From assembly GCA_015680685.1 (NCBI GenBank), contig MNCI01022350.1:1-64000 (forward strand): a DNA stretch of 64,000 nucleotides, in the 5' to 3' direction. Below the pieces are notes generated by a model that saw only the letters and a program-made list of their open reading frames with translations, had not been told where the DNA came from and did not search any database. Shown piece after piece: positions 36,541 through 48,579 of the stretch. The stretch's first letter is position 1. Each line of letters opens with the position of its first letter. The translations under genes were made by a program, and so were the position numbers. The stretch comes from Gnetum montanum (taxonomy: Eukaryota > Streptophyta > Gnetopsida > Gnetales > Gnetaceae).

Positions 36541-39020
36541 CATGTTGAGACAACTGTGGTCCAAGCTCCATATAATAAGAAGGGCGAAGGCTAAATAATA
36601 TCATGCCTTCATCTATGGATCCTTACATGAATCACTGATCCCTAAGAAAGAGGAGGGAGAAGAATTCATATCCCTCCATCTAGAACCCATAGGCCCTACT
36701 CTATAAAGGCCTCCACCTAGAAGTAGATTAAGAGGCACATAGTCACATTCTTGATCTTCAGGTCAAACATGTGCACAACAGTAGAAAAATAAACAAGTGC
36801 TAGAGGAGTTGACAGAAGATGAAGAAAATAATGTTGATGACATCCAAGTGGGTGTGGATTCTCATGATGTTTGACAATGACCCATCCATGAAGAAAAAAC
36901 AATCATTAATTCCTTAAGCTTGGCTCTCTTGAGCTCAATGAGTTCTTATACCAAAATGGCTTCTACAACTATATCACCCAACCCTTCACATGATACCACT
37001 ATGAGATAGAGAAAATCTATGAAAACCTTGTAGCTAATGATGAAATGACTTTCATTAGTGAAGATCTTTTTTCTTATTTCCACATGAAAATTTTCAAGAG
37101 CTACAAAATTTTTAAATAAACTAGTGAATAACTAGTCATCATGAATCCAAAAGATTAAGCTAAATCTCAAGTCAAAAGTCTTGTTAGAGACCTTTGACAT
37201 GGACACAGCTAAGGTAAAGATCTCTAAGCTTCCCATGGTCTAAATTGTCATGTCTAAAATCATGACCCATAAATTCTGATCCATCAAATAACCATTGAGT
37301 ATCTCTACTCAAGGGTAAAGGTTGTGGTCATGATGAGGGAGAAGTGTGTCATTAATATCTTATATTTTCTCTATAAGGCCCTAATCTAGAAAATTAAAGA
37401 TATGACCAAGGATAATAGGGAGATCTATGCCTTTCCAATATTGATTTAAAAACTTTGTAAGCTAGTAAGCATATTCAACCATGTGAAAAGATATTCCACA
37501 ATAGTAGGAATGGAAAATTGGAAGAACATAATGATGGTTACTTCAAGACAACGTCCTAAAATCATTGGATTTGTACCTAATTTGGAGGATGAGATGCCTT
37601 CCATAGAGGTATCTTAAATTCAACCTTAAAACTAGCTCCATTAGTATCAAATAAGAGTATCAACTATATCTCACACATCTCAATGAATGTAGGTGCAAAA
37701 AATCAGTGGATCCATTTCCTAACCTCCTTGTTTTAGCATTAGACAAAGCCAAAGGTATCTTCCTGGTGGTGGTTCTTAGCCTATAATGCACATTGAAGAT
37801 GAGTAGTATGCTACCATAATCCATGTTAAAGGTTCACAAGATCTTAGCAATAATTTTTATAGATGATAAAAGCCATTATGAGTAGTAAGGCAATATGGAA
37901 GCATCTCTTTTAGTTTCATCCTCTATTATCAAATAATTCATTGATGACTCATTTTGATACCCCTATTAATTCTCAAACTCATGTACCTTTAGAAAGCATT
38001 TTCTCTTCACATCAATCAAGGCATAGCATGCACAACATCTAGCATGTAGCTAAAGTCCTTTAGATACCCACTAATCAACTTGGGACTAGCCACTAGATGG
38101 AGGAAGAATATAGAGTTTATCCTAGCATCAAGATGCTATTGAGAAATAGCAAAAGTATCATGAAGACTAAAATAATTATGATACAAGTAGAATTGAAGAT
38201 AAGTGATGGTAATATAACATCCTATCTATGGAAGTTATAAAAAAGACAAGCTAAGGTACAATGCTTTCATAAACAATTAGAACATCTTATACCATTAGAA
38301 CCTGCATCTTTCACAATCACTCTAGAGATGAAAATTAATCACCTAAGGCTAAGTTATTTTAGGAATGATAGGTTGGTAAAGAAGCCATGTTCATCAAAGA
38401 CAAATTGGAGTGGTGAATCAAAATGTTGAAGCATTGGTTCCAAGAATGAGAAACATGTACTCTTCCTTTTCTAATAGGTATAAAGGTTAAAAGATGAAAC
38501 TTAATTAATGGTCCAATTTTAGGACAAGTACATTTATATAGAGAAAGAGTGCTAGAACTTGCAGCATGAGCTAGCAAACAAGACTACTAAAGAAACTAAT
38601 TAGCTTAAAAAGATCCATCTAATCAAGAAGGAAACCTAGGATGTTGAGGTACATTGATTACACAAACTTGTAGCTTTGCTAAATAAACATGTAATCAGGA
38701 AAACTTGTAAGGTGAAGGAGAAATTCAATGACTTACATGCTAAACATTAATAGATGACCATAAATGAACCAATACTACAAGAGAAGATAGACATTATAGA
38801 AAACATGTTCATCCTCTACTAAGAAGCAATAGTTACAGTCCTTAAGAGGAAACTCAAGGAAGCTAAGGAGGATGTACATGTGAAATAAAGGAGGTATCTT
38901 TATGTGATCCAAACTTCTATAGGTTGACTATGCATTGAAATTAAATAGAAACTTCATCAAGTTGTGGTCAAGTTGGGATGTATCCCAACACAAGCTCTTG
39001 TAGGCAAGGAGGAGTCATAA
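36541..39020 (+). pseudogene. B1 extra ORF (plant transposon protein-like domain plus coiled coil), decayed
   Basis: It begins right after CTTTATAG, with ATG at about 36549. Around 37330-37560 the translation includes MREKCVINILYFLYKAL, then YAFPILIRKLCKLVSIFNHV, aligning with the A2 extra ORF (VNANLPHLYLTEIL, then FPCLIRKLCQQAGIQGYI after reading across one A2 stop). The FPxLIxxLC pattern is typical of the domain called putative plant transposon protein in Pfam (recalled, not searched). Near 38780-38890 is a coiled-coil-like segment (VTVLKRKLKEAKEDVHVK). Many stops and shifts are present. The function in the element is unknown. Confidence 0.6.
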
Positions 39021-39193
39021 TAATTTTCAAGTATTATTTCTTATAACATAAGTATCTAGACAAGGACCTTTCTCAAAGTAGTAGTTGAGACACATCATAT
39101 ATGGACTAAGAAAAAAAATAAGAGAAGCTCTTGGGATCTATTACTAAGAAAGACTATTAAAAATAATGGTTCACTAAATTCAAAGGCTAATAG

Positions 39194-39958
39194 TGTGGAC
39201 TTTTTGGTATGTCAAAAAATTTTAACAAATGGAGAACAATGTTGTTTGTATGGTTGTGTGATGTGTTTGTAGGAAAAGAACTTGGATTGAGACAAGAAGG
39301 TTTGTAGAAGCTCAAGATCATGGACAAGGGACAATGAATTAAAAATGCAAAGGGAGCTAAAGAAAAACATCTCTAAGAAATAGTAGATGTGTTGGCAGAA
39401 TTGAAGGTAGTATAGCAGAAGACGTCTCTATAAAATAGTAAACATTTGGAGACAAAGACATATTGCATCAAAAGAATATGTATTTGTTGAATGAATAACT
39501 ATTGTAGAAAGACATCTTAGTCTTGTAGAAGACATCATTCTCATTAGGAAATGTACAAGAATTGTCTACTATCTATTGTAATCATTTGACAATCATTATA
39601 CTCATTGTTGCTCCTCATTGTATAATCATTTGTCTACTATAATTAGTCAAAGTGAGCTGTACCTCAAAGTACAAGGATCAACAAACTTAGTTGCATTATT
39701 TTCTTATCATTGTTATTCTTTTTTGTTGCCCTATAAGGTTGATGTGCTTCTTGTGGGAAGGCATCTTGATTGAGCTTGTTAGGATCTTGTGGGATTGAAT
39801 GTTGGTGTAGCAACACAACACTTTGAAGTGGAGCTCAAGTTGTAAAGGTTGTGGGTTCCTAGAAACCACATTTTAAGCTTGTCTAGACCTTGCAAGGTTG
39901 AGTGGATTCATACCATAAAATCACTCTAAAGTGGATCTTAGAGCTTATATAGGGTGTG
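39194..39958 (+). repeat. Copia 5' LTR, left part
   Basis: It begins TGTGGAC and matches 52129 onward. It holds several AGACGTCT-like motifs at about 39370-39540, and the segments TTGTTGCCCTA and GTTGATGTGCTT near 39720. It is interrupted at 39958 by element A2. The right part resumes at 48580. Confidence 0.85.
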
Positions 39959-40729
39959 TGATGAGCCACGATATCGCATCCCCCGTGATATTGCGTACGC
40001 GATATCGCAGTGTGCCACAATGTCTATAAATAAGAAGCGGCTCTCCCTTGATTAACAAAATTAGGAGTTAGAAGTAGCGAAGCTCTAGCAATTTGGCCAC
40101 ACCAGAGATAGATTATTTTTTCCCATGTCAACCTGCAGTGTGGTGAATGTAATTGTATGGCATTCTTTATTTGAGTGTGACATACTTGGACACGCACATG
40201 ATCGGCAAAAAAAATCGAGATTACTTCATCATTGCAACAGTCACTTTCTTTATTTATTTTGATGTTATTTGTTGCTTTCTCTCTTAGAAACGCAGAATGA
40301 GTACAAATTTATTACAAGAATCTTCGTGTGACTACTTGGTAACCCAGTGGCATACCTAGGATCTATACTTGGTAATCCCAGTGGTAGTCGTGCACCAAGA
40401 TGTGTATGGTTAGTCAAGGAATCAGTTGCTCATCATACTTAGGCTAGATTAGATTCTCTTACCCTTTTCCTCCTAGCTTAGCATAGTTAATATTATTTTC
40501 CATTACCTTCAAGAGTAGCGTTAGAATTAGGAACACATCATACACCTCACTTTGGACTAAATCATACATGACAAATATAAATACTAGTCCAGGTGGGAAG
40601 ACAGCGAACTGCAACCTAAGGTTAATGATCTAGGTGCCACAACTAGTCCATCTGCGGAGTTCGATTAGATCACACGTGAAAACGCTCGTATTCGTATGGT
40701 TGAGCATAGGGGTACCTCGTCACTTATCA
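39959..40729 (+). repeat. A2 5' LTR
   Basis: It starts TGATGAGCCACGATATCGC. The array at 39967-40010 includes the palindrome GCGTACGC. TATA box TATAAATA is at 40025-40032. It ends GTCACTTATCA. It is colinear with the 3' LTR at 47771. Confidence 0.95.
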
Positions 40730-40730
40730 T

Positions 40731-40748
40731 TGTCACCATTGCCAGGGA
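40731..40748 (+). promoter_or_regulatory. A2 primer-binding site
   Basis: TGTCACCATTGCCAGGGA lies one base after the LTR end and is a lightly mutated version of the tRNA-Asp complement seen at 60651-60668. Confidence 0.85.
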
Positions 40749-40870
40749 CGGTGCTAGTTATCTAGATTAGTTAGATCATACAAAGTCGTTGTAAAGAACT
40801 TAACGATATATCTCTTAGAAAGAAGTAATAATAATAAAAAGTCACCTAATTCACACACAACTTTACCAAA

Positions 40871-42853
40871 ATGTCTCTCCTACAAGATGATAATAATGCC
40901 ACACTTAGTGAGGAAGTTCATTGGAGAACCAACAAACTATATGATGATGAAGATTGGAGTATACAACCTGAAGTGGAAGTTTCCTATAAACATGAACAAA
41001 AACAACATCATCGCAACACACGAAGACATAAATTACTCGATGACGATGAACCCCCACTGGCCACTACAAGCTTAACGCAAATACAAGAGGCCATTTGAAT
41101 CTCACGTAGGCATCGTAAAGAGAGCCGACTACCCAAGCTCAATTTAAATAACTTTCCTAAATTTTCAGGAGGCTATGACTTTCCGCATCAACATTTACTA
41201 GCCTTCTACGATGCCTGCACATGGAATAACATTGATAATGGTTGGAAAAAACTTAAGATCTTTCCTATGACACTCGTTGACCAAGCTAAAGTATGGTATA
41301 GATCATTAAAACCAAATTCAATATGACGCTGGTCAACAATGGTAGAAGCCTTTAACAAAAAATATCAAACCTACGTAAGAGTGTCATCCTTGAGGAAACA
41401 AATCCAAGGATGGAAACAAGCACAACATGAACCCTTGGACATGGCCTTAGAAAGATATTATGCATTATTAAACAACTTTCCAGGCCATAGGTTTTCTGAG
41501 GAAAGGCTAATGTACCATATTATTGATGGGCTACGTAATGAAACAAGAGAGACCTTAGGAACATATGCCCAAGGTCAACTATACAACCTACAAACCCATC
41601 AAGTGCAAGAGCTTATTAAGCAGGTAGCAAAAGAAGAAGGAGAATTAGCTAGATGGGAGAGTGTTGAAAAACATCAACGGGACCAAAATTTCAACTTAAC
41701 AAAGGTCCATGATCATAAAAAGGAGAGATCAACAAATCTCAAGGTGGAAACATCATCTTTGCCAATACAACAATCATTAGAAGAAGCTGAGGCAAGGATC
41801 AATAAGATGTTGGAATGGATGTATCAAAAGTATGGAGAATATATCAACAACATCAAAGATAGAGTTTTGATAACCCAGGAAGTAGGACAAAACAGTAGAC
41901 ATTCGGAGAAAAAGAATAAAGGGAATAAGTGCTCAACTACCAATCCTACGTATGAATGCAACATATGCCTGTACAATCATCCCAAGGGCCAATGCCCAAT
42001 ACTATTACATATACATGAGCATTGGGGAAACACGCTACATCCAGAGTTTGTACAGAGATACTGTGTTAGACCACAGTGGCAACCATCCCAGTCGTGGGGA
42101 AGACCACCCTTAGAATGGAGGCGCCCTTTATACTTTTCGAATCTAAATGCTTATCACGTTCAACATCCTATTTCTCCATTCAGGCCACCATACTCTATCT
42201 CATCATAGTAACATTCTCCATAATACTATCAGCCCATACCTCCAACACAAACACCACCATGTACACCTTATATCCCTCCTAACTTTCAACATTCTCATCC
42301 TTTCCCTCCTTCCACAGTGCCACCAACTATTCCTAAGGTGTTTGTGCCACAGCAACAACCCATCAACAACACCTGTGCTACTACTACCAACAGCAGTGAG
42401 AGGCCTCCTCAACATCAAAAGCGCCCCTTCTTTAAACACGTTCGTAAGAAGGGACAACATAATTCTGAGCCCACTGCATCTTCCAACTTAGTACAAGTCC
42501 CACACTGTGGTGCACCCTTACCTTTGAATCCAACACCTCATGTTACTTCAACAAGGCCACCATCTTACACTCCAACAACCATACGGCCCAATGAACACAA
42601 CCATGGGAGGCATCAACCCAATCCTTTAATACCATCTAACGGTCACAAACATCATAGTGGGTCAACTCATTATCTAGGAACTACATCGTATAAAGTGCCC
42701 CACTACACTTATTATAATCAAGTGTGTGAACCCCAAGAGGATAAGTATAGACCAACCCTAATATTTCCAACATGCAAGGATCCTTATCTTCCCTTTATTA
42801 ATCCTTGCCATACTCAACTGATTAGTTATGGGGGATATCCCCAATTTCAATAA
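40871..42853 (+). pseudogene. A2 gag, one reading frame with a few stops
   Basis: A single frame runs from ATG 40871 to TAA 42853, about 660 residues. It is interrupted only by stop codons at 41096 and 41323 (TGA) and a cluster at 42206, 42209 and 42221. The gag domain (KLKIFPMTLVDQAKVWYRSL; FNKKYQTYVRVSSLRKQIQG; ALERYYALLNNF) lies at about residues 120-260. A zinc knuckle, CNICLYNHPKGQC, is at 41957-41995, spacing CX2CX3HX4C. The tail is rich in Pro, Gln, His and Tyr. The frame ends without passing into a protease, unlike A4. The longest uninterrupted stretch is 41339-42208. Confidence 0.9.
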
Positions 42854-44250
42854 CAAGCAGGATTAATAAATATTTTTCATTTTCTTTAATTTTACAACTT
42901 TTTTGTTTTTCAGTTTTTTATTTTTTCAGCTTTTTGTTTTATCTTTTTGTGTGTTTGTATTTTCATGTTTTTGTAAGTAATCTCATCTACGAATAAAACA
43001 CTCATGTGGATTGTTGGTTGAGGTGTGTTTTATGTTATTAAGTCATGAGTGATCAATTATTTAGAACAGTGAGCCCATTACACCCACTCATCCACTCTAC
43101 AAATAAGAGGTTCTATTCAAAGGTATAGTGACATTCTTGAAATTTCTCAAACTTAAAATTAATTTTGTGTTCATTGTACCTAGAATGAAGAAGGATGGAC
43201 CAAGAGGGAATGAATAGGGTGTGACATCAAGGGGACTTGTAGATTCTCTTTAGTGATAGCTGTGGGTGTTATCATGCAATGTGGTTGTACTAAGATCCTT
43301 GTAGATCTAATGGAAAATTGCGAGTAAGAGTAATCAAAAGGGCACTCGAAAATCAAAAGCTGTTCTAGGGGGTCCCACTAGAAAGACATGCACCCATGCC
43401 TGAAGGTTGGCGGCTTCTCTGGATTCAGTAAAGTGAAAAAGAAAAAAATAAAGAAAAACAAAGAAAAGAAAAAGAAGAAGTGCCATAAAACAAATATCAC
43501 TCCTCCCTAGAATTAAATGCTAAGGATCGTATGCCTTGTTGTTATGGTACTCTCATAGTTGTTCATCATGGGATGAGACAATGCGATTTCACTGTTTAGA
43601 GGAATGGACTTGGTCCTAATCTTGGAACGATGGGTTAATGACACCTTAATCATGCTTTCCATGTAGGATTCATTATGCCCTAGGTCAGCTACCTCATGTC
43701 CCAATCTCTATGATCCTTTTCTATACTTCATCTCATCTCACTGTTCGTGTAATTGTAGCTTGTGTCCCATGGAACATAGAATTTTCATCTCATTCCAGTG
43801 ATATTTACATGTGTGTGTTTTATGGAGTTAGTGCGGATTACATTTAACCCTTCTAATGCCCACGGACACTTTAAGTGTGGTTACACAAGGGCATTATAGG
43901 TTGAAACCTGCTTTGGGGAGGATCCACTTCTGTAATTTTGTTGTAATCTTCACTACTTCTCTAGCTCAAACACACAATTTTTTACCCTCAGCTTAATTTT
44001 TCATAATTCTCTTTTCCTAATATTATCCATCTCAATTTTAACGTTCCAATGTACCATTACATTCCCTTTTCTTCATAACCACCAAATTTTTATTTGCTAA
44101 AATTCACATCATTATCATTAATAGCGCCTTTCAAATCGATAAAATTACCCTCAAAAATCTTAATACTTGCCAATTTCCTCAATATTTAACATTAATTTCA
44201 AGAAAAATCATTAAAAATTCAATTTTTTTCAAGTGTCTCACATTAGTAGG
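42854..44250 (+). other. A2 spacer after gag
   Basis: It is non-coding. Parts match the spacer that follows integrase in A1 (CACTAGAAAGACATG at 43376; CTTTGGGGAGGATCC at 43912), so the order is gag joined to the post-pol spacer with protease and pol missing. A purine tract lies at 43434-43482. Confidence 0.75.
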
Positions 44251-44253
44251 GTC

Positions 44254-44342
44254 GAGATATCGCATACGCGATATCGCATCCCACGTGATATCGCGTACGC
44301 GATGTATCATACGCAATATTGCATCCTATTTTCCTATAAATA
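44254..44342 (+). promoter_or_regulatory. A2 internal palindromic array and TATA box
   Basis: GAGATATCGCATACGCGATATCGC-like repeats are followed by the palindromic GATATCGCGTACGCGAT and a degenerate unit (CATACGCAATATTGCATCC), then TATAAATA at 44335-44342. The layout copies the LTR (array, about 10-30 bp, TATA). Sequence downstream of the TATA box does not match the LTR, which argues against a simple LTR insertion. The extra ORF starts about 470 bp downstream. Confidence 0.7.
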
Positions 44343-44812
44343 GGAAACCCTACCACAACACGTAGCATCATTTTTCCACTTCTACAGTGGGGAGTTGTTG
44401 AAATTTTTCTTTGCGACTTGCGATTGTGTGACCCTTTCTTTTTCACTCATATCTCGTGCACTGGTGCTCCAATTTTAATTCCGTTTGAACCTACTTGAAC
44501 CCAAAGTGTTCAATTTAGTCGTGGGGGAGAGACACTTATCGAAAAGTGCCTAAATTTTTTGAAATTTATCATCGCCCAAAGGACATCAATTAGGGTAATT
44601 AACTTAACACTTAGCATAATTGTACCAAAAACCATATAACCTTAAGTACACTGGGAGATTAAAATGACAACCACCTAAGTCACAAGACCCATTATTATAA
44701 TTTTTGGGCACGATCACATGTTATAACATACGATCTTTAATTAAGGCAAGTAGTAAGGTATAACTTGATTTCCAAAACAACCTTACTAACGCTTGATCCG
44801 TGTGATTGTAGA

Positions 44813-47596
44813 ATGGCCCTGAAACGTGCACAACAGGAGGGTCTTGTCCAAGGTGGAGAGAAACGATCTTGGAGAGGTGGAAGACAAGGCCCTATCAGAC
44901 AATATGCAAAATAGGAGGTGTAATCATTTAGCATCCATCAAGAAGGACCTCCTACTAGATGGTCTAGGCAGGCAGAAGGAGGAGCTGCTGCTGCGACTGT
45001 ACTGGGACAACAACTCATGTTGCCCCCGGAGTGTGTTTAGGCTATACATGAGAAGTCCACATTCACTGCGGTGATTGTGGAGCTAAACTTTGAATCCTTT
45101 GCAGAGTTCACTCCTGAGGCTTTTAGGGATCACCTCAAAGGGTCTCCCTTATGGCCTGTCCTCTCTGAAAGCGGTGCCTGGTACTTAGGAGAAACGTACC
45201 AGTTCTGGCACAATAGGGAACAAGGCACCATGGTTAACATTTGTGGTGTGACTATAGATTTCTCTACATAGGCTATCTCAAAAGTGTTAAATCTTCTGAA
45301 TTCAGGGCCTCATGTTGCTTGGTTATCTACCCAATCAGACCCCGATGTGCGAAAGGATTGGTTAGAGAAGGCTTATGGCAAAAATAAAGCTTTTGGTGAG
45401 CTAACGATGGAAGAGTGAGTTTATTTCAAAATTGGAACCTATCACCTCTTCCCCACAAAAGGTTTGAAAAGAATATCGACGTATGCAGCTAGGGGATGTG
45501 CAATGTTGATGGAAAAGGTTAACGCTAACCTTCCCCATCTATATTTGACGGAGATCCTAAGGTGATTTGAAGAATGGAAGTCAGGGAAGATGGTGCTTCC
45601 TTTTCCTTGCCTTATCAGAAAACTGTGCTAGCAAGCTGGTATTCAGGGATACATAAATAACGTTCTCCGAAAAGCCTAGAATGCTTCTTATTTTGAATTG
45701 CTAAAGCTGCCAGCTCCAAGAAAGAGCACCGACAAAGAGCTGAGACCTGAAGAAGAAGAAGAACAAATGAATGACCAACTGCAACTCAACTTGCAGGACC
45801 CAGTCAACCTCCAGCCATGGGTCCCAGCCAACAACAAGAAGCAGGGCTTGGCATAGGCCAGGATCAGCCGCTGCTACCGCAAGACTACAGACCATCGATG
45901 AGCCATCTGAGGGCCATCATTGAGATGGTCAGTTAGGGAAGTCATGATCACACAAACCTCTTCCACATCATCGATGATGTTGATCAACCTACAGTTTCAA
46001 TGGATTGCACAAGGGGAAAAATATCAATTCAAATAGGAGGAGGGGAAAGCAGATGGTCACAACAGATCTCTGGAAACGTAGCATCTTTTTAGATGTAGTT
46101 AGAGACTGGTGAAGGTGCCACTGTGGTGGTCATGCAACACTAGAATGCCACGGGAGCTGCTGAAGTGGTCGCTGACCACATCAAAGAATCCTTTAATGTA
46201 CCTGTTGTGCCACCGGCAAATCTTTCAGGAGCACAAGATGCTCAAACTCTTGCCGGAACCTCAATGACTCCAGCAGAACATGAGGATGCACTAGATTGAT
46301 TACTACAAATAGGGTAAGTTCCTTGTTTGACATCCCTCAAGATGTCACAAAAATTCAATCAGACCTCATTTCCACCAAGGGAAAGCTGGTCATATCCGAA
46401 ATAAGGGTTAAGCATGTTGAAGCTGAAGTGCGAAGATTGCAAGAGTAGTTCGTAACCTTACAAGCATCACAGTGGGATCCTTTACAATTTGTTCCCGTAG
46501 ACAAGCTAGATAACTTTAAAACAGAGCAACTAACAAAGCTGACCATAAAGAATAAGAAGGTGGCAGAAGAAAAGGAGAAGGCTATGTGGGATGCCTCTGC
46601 AGCAGAAGCACACAAACCCATGTGCACCTTAAGGCACTCAGAGCCTTAGAAGAAGAGAATAAACAGTTGGTTGCAGATAACCTTCGGTTGACCTTTGTGA
46701 AGAAATAAAAGAATGTTATCGATGAACACTTTCATCAGCTGTGAGAACAATTCATTCGGGTCAACCGAGATGTAAGCAATTTAGCCAGAGAGAATCGAAC
46801 ACTCTCAATGGAGGAGGTACACACTATTCGCCAAAAGTTAGTAATTGAGATAAGCACGTGGCAGAATGAGGCTAAACGACATGAGAAGCTGAAGGAGCAT
46901 TTCCGTGATTAGGTGGGGATGCACAAACAAATCCTGGAGAAGGAGATCCATATGGCCAAGCCTCAAATCAACAACATCAGTGCTTAGCACACTGATTGGA
47001 GGGCCATATTGGACACTTATGCCTTCACCCACCAAGTAGAAGTTAAGAACCGGGACCTGCAGATCCAAAACTTGACAGAATACATGGAGTTGGCAAACCT
47101 CAGATATGCCAACCTTGCCATGTTAACAGCAAGGCACCCGAGAACAAAGCTCAAATAGCATGTAGCTTCCACCCATCTCAAATATGAAGCAGAATTTGCA
47201 AAGCGCAAGAAGCTCGCAGAAAAACTTGATGTTGAAAATTCTAAACTTGAGGTGGTAAAATCAAGCTACCAAGGACAAAAAGATGTAGCAACTGACTTGG
47301 CTCAGTGGCTAATAGATCTTCATGAATAAAAAGACAAAGCCAAAGCCTAGGAGGAGGAACAATGGGTGTTCACGACGTGGTACGTCAAACCTAATTAGAT
47401 GTTCCCGCAACTACCCTGTCCATGGGAGGTGCCAACTCCATCAAACATTGGAACACTTGCATGGATGGCACAAGATCCTCAGAACGAAGAGGAGAAGCTC
47501 CAGGCCATACTTCAACGCCATCAAGCTTCCAAGTTTGGAGCACACGACAAAGGAAAAGCACCTATGGAAGAGCCACCGCCACCAGGAACTACATGA
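44813..47596 (+). pseudogene. A2 extra ORF: plant transposon protein-like domain plus long coiled coil
   Basis: It begins with ATG right after GATTGTAG. The frame is constant apart from a shift near 46300 that is reversed near 46625, giving about 927 codons broken by many stops. Order: basic Gln/Gly/Arg-rich start; a domain at about residues 85-280 with FTPEAFRDHLKGSPLWPVL, VNICGVTIDFST and LPFPCLIRKLC; an acidic/Gln region; a heptad-rich coiled coil (46360-47320); and a Pro-rich end. The FPCLIxxLC region resembles the putative plant transposon protein domain (from memory). Its homologue is in B1. Role unknown; no catalytic motif is evident. Confidence 0.75.
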
Positions 47597-47761
47597 GTTC
47601 CACATTTTTGTAGTTGTAGTTGTATATATTCTGTGTGTTGTGTTTTCTTCCCACACTGCAGTTTCATTTCATTTTTTCCAGTTAATAATCCCATATCTAT
47701 CCACTGTGTAATCAATAGAGCTTGTTCTCTTTGTAACTCGAGGATGAGTTTTTATTCAGTC

Positions 47762-47770
47762 GTGGGGGTA
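47762..47770 (+). other. A2 polypurine tract
   Basis: GTGGGGGTA lies directly before the 3' LTR, preceded by a stretch (AACTCGAGGATGAGTTTTTATTCAG) that matches the same position in A1 (AACTCAAGGACGAGTTTTCATTCAA). Confidence 0.7.
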
Positions 47771-48574
47771 TGATGAGCTGCGATATAGCAAGGACCGCAA
47801 TATCGCGTACGTGATATCGCATCTTCCCTATGATATCGCCTACGCAATATCATAGTGTGCCACAATGTCTATAAATAAGAAGCGACTCTCCCTTGATTAA
47901 CAAAATTAGGAGTTAGAAGTAGCGAAGCTCTAGCAATTTGACCACTCCAGAGATAGATTATTTTTTCCCGTGTCTGCCCACAATGTGGTGAATGTAATTG
48001 TACGACATTATTTATTCGAGTGTGACATACTTGGACATGCACATGACCAAAAATAAAGATCAAGATTACTTCATCATTGCAGCAATCACTTTGTTTATTT
48101 ATTTTAATGTTATTTATTGCTTTCTCTCTTAGAAATGCAGAATGAGTACGACTTGATTACGAGCATCTTTGTGTGACTACTTAGTAACCCAGTGGCATAT
48201 CTAGGATCTACGCTTGGTAATCCGAGTGGTAGTCATGCACCAAGATGTGTACGGTTAGTCAAGGAATTGGTTGCTCATCGCACTTAGGCTAGATTAGATT
48301 CTCTTACCCTTTTCCTCCTAGCTTAGCGTAGTTAATATTATTTTCCATTGCCTTCAGGAGTAGCATTAGAATTAGGAACACATCATACACCTCACTCTGG
48401 ACTAAACCATACGTGACAAATATAAATACTAGTCCAGGTGAGAAGACAGTGAACTGCGACCTAAGGTTAACGATCTAGGTTCCATAACTAGTCCGTCTGC
48501 AAAGTTCGACCGGATCGCGCGTGAAAATGCTCGTATTCGTATGGTTGAGCGTAGGGGTACCTCGCCGCTCATTA
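47771..48574 (+). repeat. A2 3' LTR
   Basis: It starts TGATGAGCTGCG and ends CCGCTCATTA (last CA mutated to TA). The array is at 47778-47852, TATA box TATAAATA at 47870-47877, and the U5 end GTAGGGGTACCTCGC. The flank GTGTG completes the target-site duplication. Confidence 0.95.
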
Positions 48575-48579
48575 GTGTG

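Larger units (their letters stand above)
28757..39193 (+). mobile_element. Element B1: family-B Athila-like element, no polymerase, with extra ORF
   Basis: It has a 5' LTR (28757-29774), a tRNA-Asp type primer site, gag and protease, no trace of reverse transcriptase or integrase, a 2.6-kb spacer, an internal promoter-like array and an extra ORF. Its gag is related to family A (FYTKL ... QMTRWRQGACDPLDIIMERYMKLF against FNNKY ... QIQGWKQG). A family-A solo LTR sits between protease and spacer. The 3' end is lost at the copia LTR that begins at 39194. The second copy of this family is at 423-4625. Confidence 0.75.
39959..48574 (+). mobile_element. Element A2: complete non-autonomous Athila-like element with extra ORF
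   Basis: The LTRs are 39959-40729 and 47771-48574 (TGATGAG to CTTATCA and CTCATTA). The target-site duplication is GTGTG at 39954-39958 and 48575-48579. Inside are a primer site, a gag frame of about 660 codons with a natural end, no protease, reverse transcriptase or integrase, a spacer related to the A1 post-pol spacer, an internal palindromic array with TATA box, and an extra ORF of about 927 codons. The order suggests it relied on enzymes of relatives such as A1 or A4. Confidence 0.95.

Noticed and set aside
41339-42208. 289-residue open frame as a cellular gene
   Set aside because: It carries the retrotransposon gag domain and zinc knuckle, lies between paired LTRs, and is part of the longer A2 gag frame.
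44254-44342. Insertion of a family-A LTR inside A2
   Set aside because: Only the array and TATA box resemble the LTR. No TGATGAG/CTCATCA ends, no U5 end and no target-site duplication were found around it. Not fully excluded.
46355-46627. Minus-strand open frame of 90 codons
   Set aside because: It lies opposite the coiled-coil part of the A2 extra ORF and shows no motif; read as a shadow.
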